A DNA stretch of 64,000 nt from DT-111 sp965263225 (GTDB taxonomy: Bacteria > Bacteroidota > Bacteroidia > Chitinophagales > Saprospiraceae): NCBI GenBank assembly GCA_965263225.1, contig CBDHHG010000040.1, positions 62,001-126,000 of the forward strand. Reading direction: 5' to 3'. The position numbers and the translations under genes were made by a program. Below are positions 36,335 through 45,448 of the stretch, piece by piece. The stretch's first letter is position 1. Every line of letters begins with the position of its first letter. The notes beneath the pieces were generated by a model. That model was not told where the DNA came from and did not search any database. It saw nothing but the letters and a program-made list of their open reading frames with translations.

Positions 36335-36754
36335 GGCATAAGAAGCCTGAATATTGGTTTGACCCCAAAACGATATTATCGAAGCCATAATTTCATCAAA
36401 GGTATCAAGATCTGTGGGTTTCCTGACGAAGGCATTAGCGCCCAAGGAATAGCAAGAGGCTACGTCTTGAGCCGCAGCGGAGCAGGAAAAAACAACTACG
36501 GGTAGTTTGCTAAACAGATCATGAGTACGCAGATATTCCAGTACCTCCCATCCATTCATCAATGGCATGTTAAGGTCTAGGAGTACCAAAGAAATTTGAT
36601 CTAATTTCGCGGCAGGTAGGAACTTCACGAATTCCACTCCGTTACTGAAATGGACTAATTCGCTTGTACATTGCATGTTTTGTAGGGCAATTTCAGCTAG
36701 CAATACATCAGCTGGATTGTCTTCGACTAGAACGATCTTCTTGTTCACATTCAT
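36326..36754 (-). CDS. Stand-alone response regulator (Rcp1-like)
   Basis: 142 residues, a receiver domain only. Acidic pair Glu11-Asp12 (LVEDNPADV), phospho-acceptor Asp60 in LVLLDLNMPLMNGWEVL, Ser90 and Lys112 in FVRKPTD. The P-A-D after EDN and the NMPxMNGWEVLEYLR string fit the Rcp1-type class that often acts with phytochrome-like or other soluble kinases. No kinase is adjacent. The gene overlaps the end of queG by 9 bp. Confidence 0.92.
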   Translation of the reverse strand: MNVNKKIVLVEDNPADVLLAEIALQNMQCTSELVHFSNGVEFVKFLPAAKLDQISLVLLDLNMPLMNGWEVLEYLRTHDLFSKLPVVVFSCSAAAQDVASCYSLGANAFVRKPTDLDTFDEIMASIISFWGQTNIQASYALG

Positions 36755-36934
36755 GAGAATGATATTGAATAAACTTTCATTTCGCTAGGGAGTATGGATT
36801 CTAATGCTTTTTTGCACTGTTTCCAATTACTTTGTCCACCGGGCAGAAACACATAAATCGATAAGCGGGATCCATCCTCCCCACACTATTGCGCTGAATT
36901 GCATTGGGACAGGATTTACCCACAACCAATTAGC

Positions 36935-37615
36935 ATGAGAGTTTGTTCGTACTTTTTCTTTGTATTGGGTGTTGTAGCCATGATGTACTCCTGCGGGAGT
37001 GAGAAAGGTGCACCATCTGAAGCACCTGAAGAAACTATGGAAAATGAGTTAATTGAACCTGAAAGGCCCAAAAAAATTGTGTTCTTTGGGAACAGCTTGA
37101 CTGCTGCTTTTGGTTTAAATCCGCAGGAAGGCTTTACTGCCATAATTCAACGTAAGTTAACACAAAAAGATTCATCCTACAAAGTAATTAATGCAGGAAT
37201 TAGCGGCGACACTGCAAAAGAAGGGAAGGAGCGCGTTCACTGGGTGTTACAGCAACGAATTGACTACTTTGTCCTTGAGCTGGGACTTAACGATATTTTC
37301 CAAGGAGCTACCGTAGATCAACTCTATCAGGACCTCTCTGCCATTATCCAGAAAGTACAGACAGAAGCTCCTGAAACGACCATTTTGTTGACCGAGTTAG
37401 ACTTGCCAGCTGCACTTCCAGCTGACCTCAGGATAGACTTTAACCGCCTTTATGCTAGCTTAGCTAAAGCCCATAAAATTGTGCTTGTTCCTGGATTTCT
37501 ACAGGGGGTTCTGGATGTACCTTCCTTAAACTTACCGGATGGACTGCATCCAAATGAAGAAGGACAAATCCTAATGGCAGAGCAGATATGGCAGGTGCTA
37601 GAACCCCTACTGTAA
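36935..37615 (+). CDS. SGNH/GDSL lipoprotein esterase (TesA-like)
   Basis: About 226 residues. ATG 36935 gives a lipoprotein signal with lipobox around MYSCGSEK, then an acidic linker and the hydrolase. Block I is IVFFGNSLTAAFGL (catalytic Ser in GNSL), block III ELGLNDIF and block V PDGLHPNEEG (Asp/His), as in arylesterase/lysophospholipase TesA. An outer-membrane or periplasmic esterase is expected. An in-frame TTG at 36899 would hide the lipobox and was rejected. Confidence 0.9.
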   Translation: MRVCSYFFFVLGVVAMMYSCGSEKGAPSEAPEETMENELIEPERPKKIVFFGNSLTAAFGLNPQEGFTAIIQRKLTQKDSSYKVINAGISGDTAKEGKERVHWVLQQRIDYFVLELGLNDIFQGATVDQLYQDLSAIIQKVQTEAPETTILLTELDLPAALPADLRIDFNRLYASLAKAHKIVLVPGFLQGVLDVPSLNLPDGLHPNEEGQILMAEQIWQVLEPLL

Positions 37616-37691
37616 GTTTACTTCAGAACACCAACCACAAAATTTTCTTGAATGTCCCTAATAATTTCTTCAAGCCTCTTATTTTGTTGCC

Positions 37692-38807
37692 ATGAAAAAT
37701 TTTAGTCGCTATCTAGCGATTGGTTTGGGTTTGGCCTTATTGGGTGTATTGTTGTATACCTTCCGAGCAATAGTAAGTTATATTTTGATTGCGTGGGTCC
37801 TGTCCATGGTAGGACAGCCCTTCATGCGGTTCTTTAGAAAGTATGTGCGCATTCAAAAGTGGCAAGCAGGACCCAGTATCAGTGCTGCCCTGACCATTAT
37901 TTGTCTATTCGTCATTGTCATTTTTATAGTGGCGCTCTTTGTACCAATGCTGATTGATCAAGCTAACAATCTATCCGGGGTGAGTTATGCTGCCATCGGA
38001 GAGGCTATAGAAGAACCTTACCGCCAGGTCATTCAATGGATGGAAAAGAGGGGATTTACCCCCACCTATGATTCAGCAGAGGAGATGTTGAATGATCAGC
38101 TTAAGGGATGGTTCCAGCCTGCGGCTATCGGAGATTACTTCAGTTCTTTTTTGTCGATGGCTGGCAATCTTATGATGGGCATTTTCTCCGTAGTGTTTAT
38201 CACTTTCTTCTTTTTGAAAGAGGAGGGACTCTTCACCTTGTTTATCGTAAGTTTAGTGCCTAACCGTTTTGAAGTGCAGGTAAGAAATGCCATCGAAGAT
38301 ATCTCTCATCTATTGACTCGCTACTTCGCAGGGATCTTGTTGCAAGTGACGGTTATTACCCTTTTTGTAAGTGTTTTGCTGTCCATTCTAGGTGTTCCTA
38401 ACGCAGTACTGATTGGCCTCTTTGCGGCTTTGATAAATGTGATTCCCTACATTGGCCCGCTGATCGGGGCGGCATTTGGGGTGTTTTTGACCATCTCAGC
38501 CAATGTCGATCTCGACTTTTATACGCAACTGTTACCCTTGATCATCAAGGTAGTGGTAGTTTTTGGGGCCATGCAATTATTAGATAATTTCGTACTGCAA
38601 CCCTATATTTTTTCCAACAGCGTGCTGGCCCATCCCTTGGAAATTTTCATTGTAATCCTAATGGGCGCACAAATTAATGGGATCAATGGAATGGTACTAG
38701 CTATTCCAGTATATACCGTACTGCGAGTAGTGGCCAGGGAGTTTTTAATCCAATTCAAGATTGTCCAACAGATAACGGGACGTATGGAAGAAGTGTTGGA
38801 GGATTAG
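37692..38807 (+). CDS. AI-2E family (PerM/YdiK-like) membrane transporter
   Basis: 371 residues with about seven to eight membrane segments. Family features include the pair of N-terminal helices, the amphipathic middle region (about 100-160) and the conserved ALINVIPYIGPLIGAAFG segment. Members have been linked to autoinducer-2 or Na+/H+ export; the substrate is not predictable. The last four bases overlap the convergent methylmalonyl-CoA mutase gene. Confidence 0.9.
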   Translation: MKNFSRYLAIGLGLALLGVLLYTFRAIVSYILIAWVLSMVGQPFMRFFRKYVRIQKWQAGPSISAALTIICLFVIVIFIVALFVPMLIDQANNLSGVSYAAIGEAIEEPYRQVIQWMEKRGFTPTYDSAEEMLNDQLKGWFQPAAIGDYFSSFLSMAGNLMMGIFSVVFITFFFLKEEGLFTLFIVSLVPNRFEVQVRNAIEDISHLLTRYFAGILLQVTVITLFVSVLLSILGVPNAVLIGLFAALINVIPYIGPLIGAAFGVFLTISANVDLDFYTQLLPLIIKVVVVFGAMQLLDNFVLQPYIFSNSVLAHPLEIFIVILMGAQINGINGMVLAIPVYTVLRVVAREFLIQFKIVQQITGRMEEVLED

Positions 38808-39967
38808 CAATGCCAGGCTACAGGGCATGTTCCCTGAAACAGTTCCCAGGCTTTAGCAGCTAGTTGTTGCGTTAAATGCTCTATATAATAACTTCCGGCC
38901 CCAGGATCGATCACGCGATCCATAAAGCTTTCCAACTGTAATAAATGTTGGACATTTCTGGCAATTCTGGGACCAAAGTCTGGGTTGTCTATAAATCGAC
39001 TATCTCTAGTGGAATCGCCCTGATCGGCCGACAAGACGAAGAGCGTATTGGCACCCCCAATGACCGCTGACATGGCCTGGGTTGCTGCTTGGATCATTAG
39101 GCGATAAGGATCATCGTCTGACTGGGGCGCGGCTGTACGAACGGCTATATGGATAGGGTAGTCGTCTAATTCATAAGCTTTGAGTACATTGGCCCACAAT
39201 ATTTTTAAGGCCCGAATTCTAGCTATTTCAACAAAAAAAGTATTGCGGGTAGAGATACCAAACTGAATATAGGGAGCACTGATCTGGGCATTGATTCCTA
39301 CTTCTTGAAGTTGGGCTAGATAGGCTTGTCCTTGTTGGATTAGTCCCGCCAGTTCTTCTGCCATGCTGGAAGATGTTCCTGCTTGATCCTTAATATAGAA
39401 TAGCTGTAATTTGGGATCGCCCTTATGTTGAAGTAACTGGGTGGCTGATTCCAGATCCTCACTTGCTAAGTCTGGGGTCCAGTGTAAGGAACCCTGCCAA
39501 GCAGTAGATGAGGTACCCTTTCCTTGAAGATGGGCCTGTATGGCTTTCCAAAGTTTCAAGATGGGAAATTCCGCTGTAGTCCAGGAAAAATGAAGTTGAA
39601 TATAGGAAGGGATTACGTCCTTTAGCAAAAGGTCTAACTGTTCCTTAGTTAGTGCCGCATCCAAGTGTAGCTCTAGCGCATTTGCCCCACCCTGTAGGCA
39701 GGTCAGTATCCTTTGATTAGTTTCTTTTAGGTCTTTGACCATAATCAACTGCCCGATGGTCCATTGATTGGCGGACCGTTGGTCTGACAGGAAAGAAGAT
39801 TCCGGGGCATCCGTGTGGTGAAATAAGGGGGGAATCTTCCAGCCTGGTTCTGGCTCCCAGTTGAGTGCCTCTATTGCCTTTCCTTTCAGATCCTTTTCAA
39901 TCTTAGCCATCCATTCCTTACGATCAACGGGTGAGAACTCGGCAAATAAAGGGCTATTCTTTTGCAT
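38804..39967 (-). CDS. Methylmalonyl-CoA mutase small subunit-like protein, short form
   Basis: 387 residues resembling the non-catalytic small (beta) subunit of methylmalonyl-CoA mutase. It starts PLFAEFSPVDRKEWMAKIEK and has the TIM-barrel signatures GGANALELHLD, FGISTRNTFFVEIARIRALK and DPGAGSYYIEHLTQQLAAKAWELFQ-type end (read in two parts). It stops there with GTCPVAWHC, whereas relatives extend further, often with a degenerate B12-binding domain. The stop lies in the 3' end of the convergent permease gene. No large subunit is nearby. Function as a partner subunit is inferred. Confidence 0.82.
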   Translation of the reverse strand: MQKNSPLFAEFSPVDRKEWMAKIEKDLKGKAIEALNWEPEPGWKIPPLFHHTDAPESSFLSDQRSANQWTIGQLIMVKDLKETNQRILTCLQGGANALELHLDAALTKEQLDLLLKDVIPSYIQLHFSWTTAEFPILKLWKAIQAHLQGKGTSSTAWQGSLHWTPDLASEDLESATQLLQHKGDPKLQLFYIKDQAGTSSSMAEELAGLIQQGQAYLAQLQEVGINAQISAPYIQFGISTRNTFFVEIARIRALKILWANVLKAYELDDYPIHIAVRTAAPQSDDDPYRLMIQAATQAMSAVIGGANTLFVLSADQGDSTRDSRFIDNPDFGPRIARNVQHLLQLESFMDRVIDPGAGSYYIEHLTQQLAAKAWELFQGTCPVAWHC

Positions 39968-40051
39968 AGGCTGTGCTTTTGTGTCTGGCCGAAATTAGCT
40001 AAATATTGTAAATAGCCTTAACTTTTGCCAGATCAATTTCGTTCTAAGGAT

Positions 40052-41242
40052 ATGATTTATCTCGACAATAACGCTACCACCGCTACCGATCCAAGAGTGC
40101 TGGAAACTATGCTTCCCTATTTTTATGAGCATCCCGGAAACGCTGCCAGTCGGAGCCATCCCTATGGCTGGGTAGCTACCGAAGCCGTACAGCTAGCCAG
40201 GGAGCAAACAGCTCAGTTGTTTGGAGTGGAAACCAAAGAGCTAGTATTTACCAGTGGAGCAACGGAAGCCATTAACTTGGCCATCAAGGGAGTGTTTGAG
40301 ATGTATCACCGAAAAGGTAATCACATCATAACTGTAGCAACAGAGCATAAAGCAGTATTGGACACCTGTCACGCCCTGGAAAAGCGGGGAGGAGAGGTAA
40401 CCTACTTATCTGTGGATGAGCAGGGAATCATCGACCTCGATGAATTGACTGAGGCTATTAGACCTGATACCATTCTGGTAGCCGTGATGTGGTCCAATAA
40501 TGAGACTGGGGTGATTCAGCCGATGCGAGAAATTGGAGCCTTATGCGATCGCCAAGGAGTGCTTTTTTTTAGTGATGCGACCCAAGCCGTTGGGAAGATA
40601 CCTGTTTTGCCTAAGGAAGTAGGAGTCCACCTTATGGCCTTTTCGGCTCATAAGTTTTACGGCCCCAAGGGGGTCGGGGGACTATTTGTTAATCACCGTG
40701 CACCGAGAGTTCGGCTAACGGCTCAACTAGACGGTGGTGGGCACGAAGGAGGTTTTCGCTCGGGTACCTTAAATGTGCCAGGGATTGTAGGTATGGGAAA
40801 AGCCCTAACATTGGCCGGGGAAGAAATGGGACAAGGAAGTCTGCAATTGAAGAAGTGGAGAGACCACTTGGAAAATCGCCTCCTGACAGCCTTGGAGGAA
40901 GTTCACCTCAATGGCCATCCAACTTCTCGCTTATCACATGTTTCTAATTTGAGTTTTCGGTTTGTTGATGCGGAAGGATTAATGGCTACCTTTAATCGCG
41001 ATATTGCAGTGTCGGCGGGTTCGGCTTGTACTTCGGCTGATCCATCACCTTCCCATGTGCTGATTGCTATGGGCAAAGGGAAAGCCGGAGCCGAGTCTTC
41101 CATTAGATTTAGCTTCGGACGCTTCAACCAGGCAGAAGAGGTAGAACAGGTAGCAGAGGCAGTTATCCGTGGGGTTAATCATCTTAGAAGTCAGAGTCCC
41201 GTCTGGGAAATGTACCAAGATGGCATTGACGTGGAGGGATAG
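40052..41242 (+). CDS. Cysteine desulfurase (NifS/IscS class)
   Basis: 396 residues from ATG 40052 (MIYLDNNATT). A PLP enzyme that takes sulfur from cysteine for Fe-S clusters and thiolation. PLP-binding Lys lies in FSAHKFYGPKGVGGLF, the substrate loop Cys in SAGSACTSADPSPSHVL, and the His in AVATEHKAVLDT-like region is present. The group I (IscS/NifS) loop is clear. The IscA-type protein follows on the same strand, and SufU is 5 kb away. An in-frame TTG at 40025 is not needed. Confidence 0.94.
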   Translation: MIYLDNNATTATDPRVLETMLPYFYEHPGNAASRSHPYGWVATEAVQLAREQTAQLFGVETKELVFTSGATEAINLAIKGVFEMYHRKGNHIITVATEHKAVLDTCHALEKRGGEVTYLSVDEQGIIDLDELTEAIRPDTILVAVMWSNNETGVIQPMREIGALCDRQGVLFFSDATQAVGKIPVLPKEVGVHLMAFSAHKFYGPKGVGGLFVNHRAPRVRLTAQLDGGGHEGGFRSGTLNVPGIVGMGKALTLAGEEMGQGSLQLKKWRDHLENRLLTALEEVHLNGHPTSRLSHVSNLSFRFVDAEGLMATFNRDIAVSAGSACTSADPSPSHVLIAMGKGKAGAESSIRFSFGRFNQAEEVEQVAEAVIRGVNHLRSQSPVWEMYQDGIDVEG

Positions 41243-41276
41243 GAGGGAGAAAGGCAAAAAACTAATGAGAGGGATT

Positions 41277-41305
41277 GCTTGTTATCATATTGTATCTTAT
41301 TTTTG
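41277..41305 (+). promoter_or_regulatory. Candidate promoter for the IscA-type gene
   Basis: TATTTTTG (41298-41305) matches the Bacteroidota -7 box. CTTG (41277-41280) lies 17 bp upstream as a near-match to the -33 TTTG. The start codon is 119 bp downstream. It suggests the IscA-type gene can be transcribed apart from the desulfurase. Confidence 0.5.
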
Positions 41306-41423
41306 ATAAGAATTGGTTAGCTCCTTCTGTGGGAGAAAACCAACCATAAGAAGAAAGCAGGGAAACGCATTGACGAGATCAGCTTTCAAATTATTAGTCA
41401 GAGAACTAGAAAAATATTTGCAT

Positions 41424-41807
41424 ATGTTGTTCGTCGCAGATAGTGCCAAGGAAAAAATAGTGGAAATCAAGGCGAAAGATGGCTTGAGTGAAGGTCACTT
41501 TGTGCGAGTTAGTGTAACTAGTGGTGGTTGCTCAGGCTTGACTTATAATATGGAATTCGATAGTGAACTCAAACCTGATGATCAGGTTTTTGAAGACAAT
41601 GGGGAAAAGATTGTCACTGATCTTAGAAGTTTCCTTTACTTGTGCAACACTACCTTAGAGTTTTCCGGAGGACTAGATGGCAAAGGTTTTTATTTCAACA
41701 ATCCTAATGCTGCACGCTCTTGCGCCTGTGGGGGAAAGCTTTGCCGTATAATCTTTATCCATCCACATGTATCGACTAGGCTTCGATGCCAAAAGGCTTT
41801 TCAATAA
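41424..41807 (+). CDS. IscA/HesB-type Fe-S assembly protein, apparent C-terminal frameshift
   Basis: From ATG 41424 the protein reads MLFVADSAKEKIVEIKAKDG and has the A-type carrier core VSVTSGGCSGLTYNMEFD with Cys, and SCACG near the end. As written, the frame runs on to 41807 with an unrelated basic tail. Removing one G from the G5 run at 41730-41734 gives CACGESFAV and a stop at 41752, exactly the family ending. The true protein is therefore probably 109 residues, ending at 41752, just before the next gene's ATG. All three conserved Cys are kept either way. It likely works with the upstream desulfurase. Confidence 0.88.
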   Translation: MLFVADSAKEKIVEIKAKDGLSEGHFVRVSVTSGGCSGLTYNMEFDSELKPDDQVFEDNGEKIVTDLRSFLYLCNTTLEFSGGLDGKGFYFNNPNAARSCACGGKLCRIIFIHPHVSTRLRCQKAFQ

Positions 41808-42889
41808 CTTCACTGGATTAGGAAATTATAGCAGGACCTTATTGTTCAATTTGGGGCATTACTTTCCGGACAATGCCTACTTCCTCTATACGCCTAAGGT
41901 GAAAGACAATGCGGAAACGCAAGTACTTTTTACATAGCCCTTCCTATACGCTACAAAAACCAAAATGGGTACCCGGAGCCTATTGGCGTTCCTCCGCAAT
42001 TAAAGGACGACTGCACCGGGATAAAATTCAATTGTACCACGGCCTTAGTCATGAAATTCCCATTGGAATGCACAAGACAGGGATTCCCACGGTAGTTACC
42101 ATTCATGATTTATTGCATAAGCACTATCCCCAACAATATGCCCTGCCAGACCGGAAGATCTACGATTTTAAATTCAGATATGCTTGCGAACATGCTGATC
42201 GAATAGTAGCTATTAGTGAGGCGACGAAACGGGATATCATTCACTTCTTTGATATTCCCGAAGAAAAGATTTCGGTCATCTACCAGACGTGCCATGATCG
42301 CTTTATGCAAGAACGGTCGCAGAAAAGCTTACGGGCAGCCAAGGAAAAGTATCAATTGCCAGATCAATACTTATTTTATGTGGGGTCAGTGATAGAAAGG
42401 AAAAATCTTCTAGGTATCGTAAAGGCCATGACACTACTACCCAAGGATTTACAGCTGCCCTTGGTGGTAGTTGGTGGGCGGAGTGAATATCAGCGTCAGG
42501 TAGAAAACTTTATTGCCAAGGCCGGAATTCAGGATCGGGTATTTTTTATTTCACCGACCTTCAAAGATCTTTCGGCGCTGTACCAACAGGCACTCGTCTT
42601 CCTATATCCTTCCTTTGCAGAAGGCTTTGGTATCCCTGTTCTGGAAGCCCTCTACAGCAAGGTACCCGTTGTAACGTCCAATTGTTCGTCACTTCCGGAA
42701 GCCGCTGGTCCTGGCGCATACTTGGCAGATCCGCATCTCCCTGAAGATATAGCGCAGGGCATTCAGAAGATACTAACAGACACTACTTACCGCGAGCAGT
42801 TAATCCATAAGGGATTTGAGTATGCCCAACAATTTAAGGGAGAACCTTTGGTGCGACAGATGATGAACCTCTACGAAGAATTGCTGTAG
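41767..42889 (+). pseudogene. GT4-type glycosyltransferase split by a 1-base frameshift
   Basis: ATG 41767 opens the correct N-terminus (MYRLGFDAKRLFNNFTGLGN, then NYSRTLLFNLG). That frame stops at TAG 41935, after ETQVLFT. The rest lies one base away: HSPSYTLQKPKWVPGAYW, TVVTIHDLLHKHYPQQY, ISEATKRDIIHFF, YVGSVIERKNLLGIVKAM, and the donor-site FAEGFGIPVLEALYSKVPVV. Removing one T from the T5 run at 41927-41931 joins the halves as VLLHSPSYT. The restored protein has about 374 residues and is a group 1 glycosyltransferase of the mannosyl/glucosyl type. It is either a real mutation or a sequence error; the intact motifs favour the latter. Confidence 0.85.
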
Positions 42890-42983
42890 ATTAGAACCCC
42901 CCATCCTTTTAGGCTTCTATTTTGCCAAGACGGTATTCGATAAATCACCTCAACATCCTCAGGATTCCAATGCTTTGCTTTTA

Positions 42984-43003
42984 TTTTTAGGTTGATCTAA
43001 AAA
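42984..43003. promoter_or_regulatory. DtxR/MntR-type metal box
   Basis: TTTTTAG-GTTGAT-CTAAAAA is a palindrome with 7-bp arms. Its core TTTAGGTTGATCTAAA closely follows the DtxR/MntR operator form TTTAGGnnnnCCTAAA. It lies 26 bp upstream of the -7 box of a metal permease gene that itself carries a DtxR-type repressor domain, so autoregulation is the natural reading. Confidence 0.65.
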
Positions 43004-43029
43004 TTATTTTACCCTATGTTAAAAATACG

Positions 43030-43037
43030 TATATTTG
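43030..43037 (+). promoter_or_regulatory. Promoter -7 box of the metal permease gene
   Basis: TATATTTG matches the Bacteroidota TAnnTTTG consensus 21 bp before the ATG at 43059. The metal-box palindrome lies just upstream, where a bound repressor would block RNA polymerase. Confidence 0.55.
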
Positions 43038-43058
43038 CTCCTACTTTAAGCTAAAGGT

Positions 43059-44551
43059 ATGAGTGAGCTACTAGAAATATTGCAACAAGAGTGGGCCATT
43101 AGGGCCTTGATTGCTTCGAGTTTGGTGGGAGTGATGTGTGGGGTCTTGGGATGTTTTATTGTTTTGAGGAACATGTCTTTGGTGGGGGATGCCTTAGCGC
43201 ATGCGATTTTGCCTGGGGTGGTCTTTGCCTTTGTAATTGTAGGATATAGTGCACTCGGTTTCTTTACGGGAGCAGTGATCGCAGGTTTGTTAACGGCTCT
43301 GGGAATCACCTGGATTCAGCATAATGTTGGGACAAAAAATGATGCTGCTATTGGCATTGTCTTCACGGCCATGTTTAGCATTGGCGTGATGGGGATTTCG
43401 TACATCAGTAGAAATGAAGGAGTACACTTAGATTTGAAGGACTTCTTGTTTGGGAATGTACTTGGGGTAGCGAACAGTGATCTGTACCTAACGACAGGGG
43501 TTACGGTCTATGTGGTGATAAGTGTGATTGTCTTTTACCGATATCTATTCGTCTCCACTTTTCAACCAGTAATTGCGGAAACGATGGGCATTCCCGTTCA
43601 ACTGATCCATTATTTCTTGATGTTACTGCTTTCCTTTGCTGTAGTAGCTTCTTTGCAAAACCGTCGGTGTGATTCTCGTGGTGGCCATGCTGATAACCCC
43701 AGCCTCGACCGCCTTGCTCTTGTCGAAGCGACTTCCGACTGTAATTGTCATTTCTGCTTTGATTGGTTTACTTTCTGCTGTTTTAGGGTTGGTGTTTGCC
43801 ATCGTTTTGGAAACGACTCCAGGGCCAGCAATGGCCGTGACAGCCACGCTTTTCTATGCTTTGGCCGTTTTCTTTGCTCCTGAGAAGGGATTGGTATTTA
43901 GGCAACTGAGGAAGCGACAGCTCAAGGCCAGAATCAAGTTAGAAGATGGTCTAAAGCAAGCTTATCGGCTGGAACAGCAAGGAAGTCTCACCCTAGAAAG
44001 CTTGGCGGAAAAACTAGGTACCACTAGTAGTAGCTTACAAAAAATCCTGCAGTTGCTACGCACCAAAGGACTGCTTGAAAAGGGCAATCTTAAGCTTACT
44101 TCGATCGGTGTGGGAGAGGCAGAAAAATTGGTCCGAGCGCATCGTCTTTGGGAAACTTACCTGGTCAACAAGATCGGACTTAATAATGAGCAAATTCACG
44201 AGGAAGCGGAACGCTTTGAGCATTTGCTACCGGAAGCTCTATTGGATGCAGTAGATCAAGAGTTGGGCTTTCCCCCGTACTGATCCGCACGGCTCACCCA
44301 TTCCAGCTAAGGCGGGTGAACCCAGTTTTCCCTTGATTCGGCTGGCGAATCAAGCCAAAGGGAAAATCGCAGAACATCAATCTGGACAATACGTTAGTGC
44401 ACAATTATGGCGTATGGGGTTGCTACCTGGAGCAGATTTCAGGGTGCTGGAAAAATCCCTTGAAGAAGTCCTGCTGAAGGTAGGGGAGAAGGAGGTAAAC
44501 TTGCCGATTTCCTTGGCCCGCTTGATCAATGTAGAAAATGCAAATAGCTAG
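43059..44551 (+). pseudogene. Metal ABC permease fused to DtxR-type repressor, two 1-base frameshifts
   Basis: Three open pieces form one gene. Piece 1 (43059-43883 as written) is an ABC-3 family Mn/Zn/Fe permease: LGCFIVLRNMSLVGDALAHA and membrane segments. At the A4 run 43657-43660, dropping one A switches from LQNRRC to LQTVGVILVVAMLITPA, the permease end. That frame continues into a DtxR/MntR winged helix (LTLESLAEKLGTTSSSLQKI, VGEAEKLVRAHRLWETYL). At the C5 run 44272-44276, dropping one C restores FPRTDPHGSPIP and runs on through a FeoA/SH3-like end (GLLPGADFRVLEK) to 44551. The corrected protein has about 497 residues. It should be a TroC-like permease with a built-in metal sensor. Genes for the ATPase and binding protein are not adjacent. 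Confidence 0.85.
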
Positions 44552-44561
44552 TGGCTCATAG

Positions 44562-45320
44562 CTATGACGTCCACTCTTTTTTGTCCTGCGTTATTCCTGT
44601 AGCTGTCCAACTTTCACCTCCCTTTTCCAATAATAAAAGCCCCACTTGATCGGTTGGTAATTGCCCTATTTTATGCCCATTCTTATCCCAAAATGCACTG
44701 TTCCCTCCTGCTTTAAGTCCCCATAGCTCCCCTGTGTAGTTCGACATGAGGATTTGCATAGCATTCATTTTGGCATATTCCGACAGGATTTCATGACCTT
44801 CCCCAATCCCATTCTGTGAGTAGAAGATACTGGGGATATAGAGGGTGCAGTTGTTTGCTTTAGCATTTAAAACATGTTGTCTACAATTAATATCTGCACA
44901 TATAGCGAATTGAATAGTTTCGTCCTGCCAGCTAATGACTGGATTATACTCAAATGAACTCGAATAGAATTCATCTTCTCCCTCATGGAGGAATTGTTTG
45001 GTATAGATCACCACTGGTCGCTTGGGCGTGAGTATATAGGTCCCAATAAATAGCTGACCCTTTAGTTCAATGGGCGCCCCAACCACAATGATTAGGTCAT
45101 GGCGATCAGAAATTTTCTTTAATTCTGTGATGATCGGGTGTGTTGGCACTATGACTAACTCCTTACCTTCTTTCCGAGTATATCCAGTGACTGACATTTC
45201 AGGGAATACGACCAAATCCACCTGATTGGCTATGGCCAGATCAATCATGGCTAAATGTCTATTGAAGTTGCCTTCAATATCTCCTACTACGGCTTCTATT
45301 TGAGCTGCTGCTATTTTCAT
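44562..45320 (-). CDS. Carbon-nitrogen hydrolase (nitrilase superfamily)
   Basis: 252 residues. The Glu-Lys-Cys triad is visible: Glu in VVFPEMSVTGY, Lys in IYTKQFLHEGEDEF and Cys in FAICADINCRQH. The fold hydrolyses or transfers amide groups; the substrate is unknown. It ends 10 bp from the convergent metal permease gene. Confidence 0.88.
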   Translation of the reverse strand: MKIAAAQIEAVVGDIEGNFNRHLAMIDLAIANQVDLVVFPEMSVTGYTRKEGKELVIVPTHPIITELKKISDRHDLIIVVGAPIELKGQLFIGTYILTPKRPVVIYTKQFLHEGEDEFYSSSFEYNPVISWQDETIQFAICADINCRQHVLNAKANNCTLYIPSIFYSQNGIGEGHEILSEYAKMNAMQILMSNYTGELWGLKAGGNSAFWDKNGHKIGQLPTDQVGLLLLEKGGESWTATGITQDKKEWTS

Positions 45321-45448
45321 TTGTGGCTTCTAGGTTTACTGCCTTTTTCTGTGTGCTAAAACTTTCTACATTATTCCTTGGTTCGCAGCAATAGGTGCCT
45401 CATCGCATACGATTTGAGCGTTACCTCGTCTTCATCCTCATGAATTAA

